From the NCBI GenBank assembly GCA_007121695.1, contig SKKC01000372.1:1-6507 (forward strand): DNA of 6,507 nt, read 5' to 3'. The translations under genes were made by a program, and so were the position numbers. This DNA comes from Spirochaetales bacterium. Its GTDB lineage: Bacteria > Spirochaetota > Spirochaetia > DSM-27196 > SKKC01. The first letter of the stretch is position 1. Every line of letters starts with the position of its first letter. The notes beneath the pieces are model-generated. The model was not told where the DNA came from and made no database searches. It saw only the letters and a list, made by a program, of their open reading frames with translations. This document shows positions 1-5,644 of this stretch, one piece after another.

Positions 1-562
1 CGAGCGTAACCGGCGTAGAACAGGCCAGATCTGCCGGGACCTGCGGTCGGTGAATGCGGAATCGTGCCGGGTTCGCATACAGATACGGTGCGACGTGCTC
101 GCGATCGTATCGTTCGGTTGCTTCGCGGTGCGCAATACGAAGTGCTCCCGCGCGTATGCACTCAACTCCGGTGCCCAGCGGCATGCCCAGAAAGCCGCTG
201 TAGTCAGCACCTGCCTCGTCGTGCGTAGCAAGCAGCCTGTTGGCGAGCCCCGCGCTTACAAGCGGATTGTCACCGGTCGCGCGCACGACGGTATCCGCAC
301 CGCATGCATCGACCGCGGCCATGTATCGATCGAGTACGTCGTCGTCACTCCCGACGAAGACCGAAAAGCCGCACGAGTCGGCGATTGGACGAAGCCGGTC
401 GGCGCTGTTCGAGTCTGTAAGCAGCAGAAACTCAGACGCGTGTACATGCTTCAGCGCACGCATACAGTGCTCGACGACGGGTATTCCGCACAGACGAAGC
501 AGGGCCTTGTCCGGCAGACGTTTCGACGCAAGGCGAGCCTGCAGCATGACAGCTGTATTCAT
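1..562 (-). CDS. SpsF-like cytidylyltransferase family protein (3' end beyond window)
   Basis: Reading the minus strand from the ATG at 562 gives 187 uninterrupted residues to the window edge, so the C-terminus is missing; family members are usually about 230-250 residues. The signatures are those of the SpsF/KdsB/NeuA-type CTP:sugar cytidylyltransferases: QARLASKRLPDKAL at residues 8-21 (nucleotide-binding loop), GSDDDVLDRY at 71-80, RATGDNPL at 94-101 (the acidic residue expected near the metal site), TGVE at 121-124 and EHVAPYLYANPARFRI at 155-170. By family knowledge such enzymes activate a sugar or sugar acid as a CMP derivative for glycan synthesis in the cytoplasm; the substrate cannot be read from sequence. 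The start is supported by GGGAG eight bases upstream (571-575), inside the end of the preceding glycosyltransferase gene, whose stop overlaps this start as ATGA. Family assignment is strong; the precise reaction is inference. Confidence 0.88.
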   Translation of the reverse strand, partial: MNTAVMLQARLASKRLPDKALLRLCGIPVVEHCMRALKHVHASEFLLLTDSNSADRLRPIADSCGFSVFVGSDDDVLDRYMAAVDACGADTVVRATGDNPLVSAGLANRLLATHDEAGADYSGFLGMPLGTGVECIRAGALRIAHREATERYDREHVAPYLYANPARFRIHRPQVPADLACSTPVTL

Positions 563-1515
563 TCTTCGTACTCCCATAAATCCGTAACACTCCGGGCGTT
601 CTGTCGGAACCGGAACCGGTTCTCATATACCCATCGACGGATTTCGCGAAAGAGTTGAAGCGAACCAACCACCCCGGCACCCGATCGCAGCACGAAACCA
701 GGAAACCTGCGCCACGGAAGAATGCCGTAATCGCCCTGAAAACGTACCGCGAGCGCCTTCAGGTACAATCTGCGATACCCGAGATCGGGAGTGGTATCGT
801 CCGGCTCGGTCTGTGACAGCTGCTGTGCGCGAACCGTGCTGTTTGTCCTGATCTGTTCTCCCCACATGAAGGCACGAAACCCGAAATCAAGTTTCTGCCA
901 GTACGGTCGTTCGATGTGCGTGTCGAACCCGTGCAGCTGCAGAAAGCGTTCCCGGTGATAAAACCCGCAATAGTCGAAGGGAAACAGGGTAACTTCTTCG
1001 TCGACAATGGGCGTTTTCGGAACGACGCGAAGGAGCCGTCGAAAATACGCTGGCGCCATGATGCTCGGAACGGTCTCGCCGCGTTCGTTGCGTATTATCG
1101 GGACCATGCACAGCAGCTCTTCGTCCCGCATCCGGTCTATGCTCCTGGCAGCAAGCGTTCCGTCGACGGTCATGTCATTCCAGATCACAAGAACGTATCG
1201 TGTCTTGAGTTCGGACATGCCGATGTTAATGCGATGACCTATGTTCATGGACCTGTGCAGCAGCATAAAGCGTACTTTCGGAAAGGACGCAGTCAGCTGT
1301 TCTACATCGTATTGTGGTGTCTCGCCCTCGACGGAAATAATGTCGGACGCACCGAGCTTCTCGAGCCTGGCGAACAGGTCTCCTCTGCGATAACGGCCTC
1401 CCCGGTTGAGTACAATGACGCTGAACAGCGGGGTATGGCGGGTTTCACGTTCACCCCCGGTGCCGCCAACCACCGTGTAGTCCGGGTACTTAGAAATTGA
1501 AGGTGTAGTATTCAT
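559..1515 (-). CDS. Family 2-like (GT-A fold) glycosyltransferase
   Basis: 318 residues, with no signal peptide or obvious membrane span, so probably cytoplasmic. After a short polar N-terminus, FSVIVLNRGG (31-40) resembles the opening beta strand of GT-A nucleotide-sugar binding folds. NIGHRINIGM (91-100) followed by YVLVIWNDMTV (107-117) corresponds to the family's 'N.G...N.G' helix and DXD-like strand, here with N113-D114. The segment FDYCGFYHRERFLQLHGFD (180-198), then KLDFGFR (208-214), matches the acceptor-side region where classical GT2 enzymes carry an ED/R pattern; a KLD replaces the usual acidic pair. The donor is unknown, but the downstream cytidylyltransferase makes a CMP-sugar or related product plausible. 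The ATG lies inside the last codons of the spiro-SPASM-like gene (26-bp overlap) with no strong Shine-Dalgarno, suggesting translational coupling. A GTG at codon 15 is a possible alternative start but has no visible ribosome site. Its stop overlaps the next start by 4 bp. Confidence 0.78.
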   Translation of the reverse strand: MNTTPSISKYPDYTVVGGTGGERETRHTPLFSVIVLNRGGRYRRGDLFARLEKLGASDIISVEGETPQYDVEQLTASFPKVRFMLLHRSMNIGHRINIGMSELKTRYVLVIWNDMTVDGTLAARSIDRMRDEELLCMVPIIRNERGETVPSIMAPAYFRRLLRVVPKTPIVDEEVTLFPFDYCGFYHRERFLQLHGFDTHIERPYWQKLDFGFRAFMWGEQIRTNSTVRAQQLSQTEPDDTTPDLGYRRLYLKALAVRFQGDYGILPWRRFPGFVLRSGAGVVGSLQLFREIRRWVYENRFRFRQNARSVTDLWEYEE

Positions 1516-3043
1516 CGCACTGCTCGCACAACTCGGGATAGGTTCCCGACACGTGTTTCAGATGGAGTTCATCGCCCCGGTTCCAGACATCTTCCATTGG
1601 TTCCCGAAACAGGTTTCCGATCCCGTAGGCCGTACGAATGTCCTCGCGGCATCGTGGAACGTCGCCGTTCAGGCGCACATACAGATCGCGCTTGTTATGC
1701 CAGCAGGGAAACCGCTGTACCGGCGAGAGATCGGTAACCTTGCGGGCGGGCAGGAGGCCGCATACGTCGTCGTACTTCTGAATGATTATGTGGTCGGTCT
1801 TCTGTTTCCAGTACCGCCAGAAGGTCTCCAGATGCTCTTCGGTCTCTTTCATGCGAACAGCCTGCACGTAACTCCGATCCGGTATTTCAGCGACAAGGTG
1901 TTCGGCAAAGGCCATTGCTTCGGCAAAGCCCTCGCCCCGTATACGGCCATACACGGCTTCGTCGATCGCATCGAGCGCGACAATCCACGTCACCCGCGAT
2001 CCGTAGCGCTCGGCAAGCTGCACCACCTCGGGACCCGAGCGACCGATGCCCCCGGTCTCGACCACCAGCGACAGCGAATCGGTCGCACAGACTGCTTCCA
2101 GAAGCGCTTCGAGTTCCGGATGCTTCAGCGGTTCCCCCCAGGTGCATATGCCAACCACGGCCTCCGGAGAAAGACGATCGAGTTGCGTGACGAGCGCAGA
2201 AAACCGGTCCGCCGGCATAAACCGGGGCTCATTCTCCGGCGAGTTCTGCACCAGCGGGTTGTAGACGACCTGCTGAGATACGCCCGCGGTGACCTCGACG
2301 CTCATGTACATGGGCAGGGTCCGGAGTTTCGAGTAGTTGTCCGCGACCGAGCTCACGTACTGGTCTCTGGAAACGACGGTAGCGCGTTCTTTGCTCGCGA
2401 GAAGCGGGAGAAACCTGCTGCACAGGACGAAGTTCGCCCTCGTGTCGCAGCGAAACGTAATCCTGAGCATGCGGAAATCAACAGGCGACAGCAGCGTCTC
2501 CACGTCAAAGGAGTTGATATCGCGCTGCAGCACGGTAAACAGCCAGTCGGGACTGCCTGTATCGTCATCGGCCTCGACCAGCCGAACCAGAAGCCGGGGA
2601 AGGCTCGGGCTCAGCACAACCGGAGTTGCGCCAGCGGGATAGCCGTCCGCAAAACTATAGTGGGCGCGATACTGCACGTGTTCGTCGAGAATCCTCTGCG
2701 CTTCGTCGACGATCATGCAGGGTTCATCGGCGCGGACATACACGAGCGCGTCGGCACCTTCGCCGAGGGATGACAGCTTCGACAGCACCCCCCCGGGCGT
2801 ACCGTCCTCCACGGGGACGATCCCGACCCCAAGAGGAATACGTACACGCCCCGTGTCTACCGAGAGATACGGTGACTCCTCTCCGGGTACCACTTTGACG
2901 GCCCCGGGTCTCACCAGCATCGAGGTCGTGTCGGCCAGCAGCGCGCACGCCGCGAGTACGCGGTCCACCGCGCAGGTTCCGTCCCCTAATGAGAGAGTTG
3001 CATACGAGCGTACATGCTGTGCATCGATTATCGCGTGAACCAT
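1490..3043 (-). CDS. Spiro-SPASM-like protein: decayed cytidylyltransferase-like N-terminus, cysteine-less radical-SAM core, SPASM C-terminus
   Basis: 517 residues. Residues about 1-160 resemble a degenerate nucleotidyltransferase domain: VLSKL (86-90), GADALVYVRADEP (96-108) and YSFADGYPAG (129-138) line up with matching blocks in the SpsF-like protein of the same operon, but the QAR..S.RLP.K substrate loop is absent. Residues about 245-430 look like a radical-SAM barrel. VEVT (249-252) leads into the usual iron-sulfur site, but the three cysteine positions are V255, V259 and N262 followed by P263, so CxxxCxxCP has become VxxxVxxNP. GEP (303-305) is kept. Residues 447-509 form a SPASM-like module with C447, NGDVPRC (459-465), IGNLF (475-479), W487 and CEQC (506-509). 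I expect no classical radical-SAM chemistry; an auxiliary cluster could still bind at the C-terminus. It is first in a three-gene operon with a glycosyltransferase and a cytidylyltransferase, suggesting an accessory role in glycan synthesis. The start has AGGTAGG just upstream (minus strand, 3049-3055). Exact function unknown. Confidence 0.8.
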   Translation of the reverse strand: MVHAIIDAQHVRSYATLSLGDGTCAVDRVLAACALLADTTSMLVRPGAVKVVPGEESPYLSVDTGRVRIPLGVGIVPVEDGTPGGVLSKLSSLGEGADALVYVRADEPCMIVDEAQRILDEHVQYRAHYSFADGYPAGATPVVLSPSLPRLLVRLVEADDDTGSPDWLFTVLQRDINSFDVETLLSPVDFRMLRITFRCDTRANFVLCSRFLPLLASKERATVVSRDQYVSSVADNYSKLRTLPMYMSVEVTAGVSQQVVYNPLVQNSPENEPRFMPADRFSALVTQLDRLSPEAVVGICTWGEPLKHPELEALLEAVCATDSLSLVVETGGIGRSGPEVVQLAERYGSRVTWIVALDAIDEAVYGRIRGEGFAEAMAFAEHLVAEIPDRSYVQAVRMKETEEHLETFWRYWKQKTDHIIIQKYDDVCGLLPARKVTDLSPVQRFPCWHNKRDLYVRLNGDVPRCREDIRTAYGIGNLFREPMEDVWNRGDELHLKHVSGTYPELCEQCDEYYTFNF

Positions 3044-3164
3044 AATTACCTACCTGATATCGGACACCCCGGGTCGCTCCTGAAGCCCTGCACCTGTGCA
3101 GTATACACCCGCTGAGCCATCCCCTTCCCGATTTGTCCGATCTGATGTAGCTTTGCTGCACGCC
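3044..3164. promoter_or_regulatory. Divergent intergenic region between the spiro-SPASM-like operon and xseAB
   Basis: These 121 bp separate two divergent genes and must hold the 5' ends of both transcripts unless promoters lie inside the genes. A palindromic GTATAC at 3101-3106 offers TATACT on the minus strand (3105-3100) and TATACA on the plus strand (3102-3107) as possible overlapping -10 hexamers. I see no convincing TTGACA-like -35 at the right spacing on either strand; CTGAAG at 3080-3085 is a weak candidate for the plus strand. Promoter assignment is therefore tentative. Confidence 0.3.
3088..3101. repeat. Perfect inverted repeat CTGCAC-CT-GTGCAG, possible operator
   Basis: Two 6-bp arms, CTGCAC (3088-3093) and GTGCAG (3096-3101), are exact reverse complements separated by two bases. 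The repeat abuts and slightly overlaps the GTATAC element that supplies the best -10 candidates for both divergent genes. That is where a dimeric repressor could act. It could equally be a chance palindrome or a small RNA hairpin in the 5' leader; no second copy was seen in the window. Confidence 0.35.
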
Positions 3165-4385
3165 ATGGACAGCATAGATACAACAGACCACCGTCCGTTT
3201 ACGGTATCCGAAATTACCCAGGCAATAAAGGCCGTTCTTGAACGAGGGTTCCAGTCGGTCCGCATCGAGGGAGAGATATCGAATTTCCGCCCTGCAAGCA
3301 GCGGTCACGTGTACTTTTCGCTGAAAGACGAATCGGCGTCAATCAGCGCTGTACTGTTTCGAAACAGACGTGCACAGCTCGACTGCCAGCTTTCGGATGG
3401 AGATCAGGTTGTACTCAGCGGATCGCTGAGCGTCTACCCGCCTCGTGGTGCGTATCAGCTGATCGTCGAACACGTCGAGAAGTCGGGCGAGGGCCAGATT
3501 CTCCGCATGCTCGAAGAGCGGAAACGAAAACTCGCGGCAGAGGGGCTGTTCAGCGAGGACCGCAAGCGGAAACTGCCGCTGTTTCCGAAACGAATTGCGG
3601 TGGTTACGAGTCCGACCGGGGCAGCGATCAGGGACGTGCTGCGGGTACTGAAGCGGCGGGCCGCCGGGGTCGATGTATGCATCGTCCCTACCGCGGTGCA
3701 GGGGGATGCGGCTGCAGAAGGCATTGTACGCGCAATCGATCGTGCGAATCGACATTCGCTCGGCGACGTACTGATCGTTACGCGAGGCGGCGGTTCGATC
3801 GAGGACCTGCTGCCGTTTTCTGACGAGTCGGTTGTGCGCTCGGTCGCGGGTTCCGCGATTCCCGTAATTTCGGCGGTGGGGCACGAGATCGACACCGCGT
3901 TAAGCGATCTCGCTGCAGACTATCGTGCTCCCACCCCAAGCGCGGCGGCTGAAGTCGTCTGTGCGAGCCACGAGGAGCTCGCGGGCACCGTTCTGAACCT
4001 GGGCCGAAGCATAGTCCGCGCGTTTCTCGATACCCGCGATCGGGCCCGGCTTGCGATACGGCGATTCAGCACGGAAGAGCTCGAGCGCAGCATGCGATAC
4101 CTGCTGCAGCCTCACCAGCAGCGCCTCGATGAAGCGCTGCAGAACCTGCGGTACGGCATCAACGAACGCATACAGACGGCGTCGTATCGCATCCGCGTAT
4201 CTGCGGCCTCCATTGAAGCCGCGAATCCCGCTCATATTCTGAAACAGGGGTACACCATGGTGCGCGCAGAAGACGGGAGGATTATCGTCAGCGCGGAAGC
4301 CGCCCGGAACGAAGCATCGCTGCTGATTGACTTCCACGATGGACGCGTTGGCCCCGTTCACTCAGACAGAGGAGATATCACATGA
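3165..4385 (+). CDS. xseA: Exodeoxyribonuclease VII large subunit
   Basis: The 406-residue product is the catalytic subunit of exonuclease VII, which with XseB degrades single-stranded DNA from both ends to short oligonucleotides in the cytoplasm. The N-terminal OB-fold is clear at about 11-105 (PFTVSEITQAIKAVLE, then IEGEISNFRPASSGHVYFSL at 34-53). The nuclease core follows, with TSPTGAAIRD (148-157), RGGGSIEDL (207-215), and AVGHEIDTALSDLAADYRAP (237-256) running into TPSAAAE (257-263). A helical, probably coiled-coil arm spans about 270-345, and the small C-terminal domain starts at ILKQGYTMVR (358-367). The length is at the short end for the family (E. coli about 456), mainly from a shorter helical arm. 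I chose ATG 3165 because homology begins about 11 residues after it. The frame stays open upstream to a GTG at 3096, but those 23 extra residues look unlike the family. No clear Shine-Dalgarno precedes 3165. The TGA overlaps the xseB start. Confidence 0.95.
   Translation: MDSIDTTDHRPFTVSEITQAIKAVLERGFQSVRIEGEISNFRPASSGHVYFSLKDESASISAVLFRNRRAQLDCQLSDGDQVVLSGSLSVYPPRGAYQLIVEHVEKSGEGQILRMLEERKRKLAAEGLFSEDRKRKLPLFPKRIAVVTSPTGAAIRDVLRVLKRRAAGVDVCIVPTAVQGDAAAEGIVRAIDRANRHSLGDVLIVTRGGGSIEDLLPFSDESVVRSVAGSAIPVISAVGHEIDTALSDLAADYRAPTPSAAAEVVCASHEELAGTVLNLGRSIVRAFLDTRDRARLAIRRFSTEELERSMRYLLQPHQQRLDEALQNLRYGINERIQTASYRIRVSAASIEAANPAHILKQGYTMVRAEDGRIIVSAEAARNEASLLIDFHDGRVGPVHSDRGDIT
4369..4375 (+). promoter_or_regulatory. 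Ribosome binding site of xseB
   Basis: A strong Shine-Dalgarno, AGGAG at 4370-4374, lies within the last codons of xseA, seven bases before the xseB ATG at 4382. It fixes the xseB start and indicates that the small subunit is translated efficiently on its own. This fits the excess of small over large subunits known for exonuclease VII holoenzyme. Confidence 0.7.
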
Positions 4386-4630
4386 AGACCTTCGAAGAAC
4401 GACTGAAACGACTCGAAGAGCTTTCGGACCTGGTTCGAACACCCGACACGGGGCTCGAAAAAGCCGCTTCGTATTTCGAGGAAGGCGTACGACTCGCGCG
4501 GGGGCTCGAAAAGGATCTCTCGAAAGTCGAGCGAACCATAGAGATTCTGGTATCGGAAGAGGGCGAACACGGAGAGAAACCGGTGCTGGAGCTTTTCCCG
4601 GAACTCGACACGGGCAACGGCGACGAGTAA
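4382..4630 (+). CDS. xseB: Exodeoxyribonuclease VII small subunit
   Basis: 82 residues, the usual size for XseB (about 80). The N-terminal half has the family pattern: FEERLKRLEELSDLVRTPDT (4-23), then GLEKAASYFEEGVRLARGLE (24-43), then KDLSKVERTIEIL. These are two amphipathic helices that by family knowledge bind the helical arm of XseA. The C-terminal tail is acidic and probably disordered. Several small subunits assemble on each XseA in the characterised enzyme. The start overlaps the xseA stop as ATGA, so the two are co-transcribed and coupled. The gene ends ten bases before the convergent DUF192 gene. Confidence 0.93.
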   Translation: MKTFEERLKRLEELSDLVRTPDTGLEKAASYFEEGVRLARGLEKDLSKVERTIEILVSEEGEHGEKPVLELFPELDTGNGDE

Positions 4631-4647
4631 GCGCTGGCTGTCAGCGC
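4631..4647. terminator. Short hairpin at the convergent xseB / DUF192 junction
   Basis: GCGCTG (4631-4636) and CAGCGC (4642-4647) form a perfect 6-bp GC-rich stem with a 5-base loop. It starts directly after the xseB stop and covers the stop of the minus-strand gene. Its position between two converging genes suits a bidirectional terminator. Neither side has a proper T-run (CTGTTCT follows on the plus strand), so intrinsic termination would be weak; it may instead protect 3' ends. Confidence 0.4.
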
Positions 4648-5102
4648 CTGTTCTGCAGGTGTTCAGGCAGCACCACACGGTCTCCGGGCCTGATTCCCGC
4701 GGACGCAAAGGCATTCCGGTTTACCTCCAGCGCGTAGCGGACAGACCGGGAGCTGCGTACCGGTTCGAGCGAGAACGGAGTCATGTCGTGGATTTCCCGG
4801 ATTATTCCGTCGGAAGAGATGTAGGCGATCGAAAGGGGTATCGATGTGTTCATCATCCAGAACGAAAGTCTTTGATCCCGCTCGAATACGAACAGCATCC
4901 CCTGCCCTTCGGGAAGAGACTCCCTGTGCATGAGCCCTTGCCTGCGGGACTCGTCCGTGTCGGCTATCTCGACCTGAAACTGTGTCTCACCGACCTGCAT
5001 GAGGTGTAGTTGCGCTGACCCGGAGGCGTTGCACGAGGCGAGAACAGCACTCAGGATGCCGGCAACGAGTACGCGACGGAACGCCCGGCTAGAACTGATC
5101 AA
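4641..5102 (-). CDS. DUF192 family lipoprotein (TTG start)
   Basis: I place the start at a TTG (5102), giving 153 residues. It is preceded by a near-ideal GGAGG (5109-5113) six bases upstream, and it yields a compact lipoprotein signal: basic R6, R9 and R10, a hydrophobic VLVAGILSAVL stretch, and lipobox LASC with the lipidated cysteine at residue 24. An upstream ATG at 5153 would add 17 residues, making an unusually long basic n-region with no ribosome site. The mature part is a complete DUF192 domain: GLM (56-58), GMLFVF (68-73) and FWMMNTSIPL (81-90), followed by YISSDG and the C-terminal GDRV. DUF192 proteins are small beta-rich exported proteins of unsettled function. The gene overlaps the end of the 175-residue protein gene by 14 bp, so it is probably the last gene of that operon. 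The family call is firm; its role is unknown. Confidence 0.87.
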   Translation of the reverse strand: MISSSRAFRRVLVAGILSAVLASCNASGSAQLHLMQVGETQFQVEIADTDESRRQGLMHRESLPEGQGMLFVFERDQRLSFWMMNTSIPLSIAYISSDGIIREIHDMTPFSLEPVRSSRSVRYALEVNRNAFASAGIRPGDRVVLPEHLQNRR

Positions 5103-5616
5103 GAAATTCCTCCCGGGCGCGCGCACGGTCCGCGCGGCGGATTTCCTCGACATTCTGCAACTGCCGAAAAATCACCAGATCAAGATACTTCACCTCGAGC
5201 GGACGCTCGAGCGTCAGACGGGTCTCTTCGTCCTCCCAGATAACCCGACGCGGGTCGAGGTCTATCGGTGCTCCGTACAGTTCGCTCAGACGCTCAAACA
5301 TGGTGAAGTAATCGATCTCCTGCGCGTTCAGACTCAGAATAATCGAGTACAACTGGTCTTCGTGGAACTGAAAGTAGCCGCGTCGAATAAAGTCAAAGCC
5401 CGCCGTATCAATGACGACCTGCTGGCGTATCGGGAGAAACTGCACGTCGGGGTCGCCACGGAAGTTAAAGTTCGGGTTCCGTAGAAGAAGCGTCGATACG
5501 TCGCCCCGGGGAAGCCCGAACTCGATCTCACCGAAGCCTCTCGGCAGCCCTGAGAGAAGCTGCGAAACGAACAGGAGGGCGATTCCGGGAACGAGGTACC
5601 GATTCAGTCTGGTCAT
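5089..5616 (-). CDS. Exported protein of unknown function
   Basis: I do not recognise a named family. The 175 residues begin with a likely Sec signal peptide: R3 and R6, a hydrophobic core at about 8-22 (YLVPGIALLFVSQLL), and probable cleavage near residues 23-28. There is no lipobox cysteine; the protein contains no cysteine at all. The mature part has a recurring layout of small periplasmic domains: GFGEIEFGLPRGDVSTLL (27-44), then an aromatic FQFHEDQLYSIILSL segment (82-96), a helix ending in LSELYGAP (110-117), IWEDEETRLTLE (126-137) and a tyrosine-containing strand VKYLDLVIF (142-150). This suggests alternating strands and helices. The tail (152-175) is highly charged and probably helical. 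The start ATG has no clear Shine-Dalgarno, but an in-frame TAA lies just upstream, so no longer form is possible. It sits 28 bp after the TPR gene and overlaps the DUF192 gene, suggesting one envelope-related operon. Confidence 0.75.
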   Translation of the reverse strand: MTRLNRYLVPGIALLFVSQLLSGLPRGFGEIEFGLPRGDVSTLLLRNPNFNFRGDPDVQFLPIRQQVVIDTAGFDFIRRGYFQFHEDQLYSIILSLNAQEIDYFTMFERLSELYGAPIDLDPRRVIWEDEETRLTLERPLEVKYLDLVIFRQLQNVEEIRRADRARAREEFLDQF

Positions 5617-5644
5617 ACAGGAGTATTATCGGCGTCTGTCCTGC

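Noticed and set aside
50..658. A 202-residue plus-strand frame at the left edge
   Set aside because: The opposite strand encodes an unmistakable cytidylyltransferase; this frame has low-complexity Arg/Ser/Cys composition.
916..1500. A 194-residue plus-strand frame opposite the glycosyltransferase
   Set aside because: No domain or ribosome site is visible, and the minus-strand frame carries clear family motifs.
2238..2300. A frameshift or pseudogene explaining the missing radical-SAM cysteines
   Set aside because: The frame is continuous for 517 codons, with recognisable motifs on both sides and correct spacing; only the cysteine positions differ.
1553..2773. A 406-residue open frame on the plus strand, antisense to the spiro-SPASM-like gene
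   Set aside because: It is rich in Arg, His, Gln and Pro with no recognisable motif, and lies wholly opposite a well-supported gene. Long antisense frames are common in GC-biased coding DNA.
2724..3308. A 194-residue minus-strand frame covering the divergent gap and both gene starts
   Set aside because: It overlaps the xseA OB-fold and the spiro-SPASM start in other frames, is very Arg/Gly/Cys-rich and has no motif.
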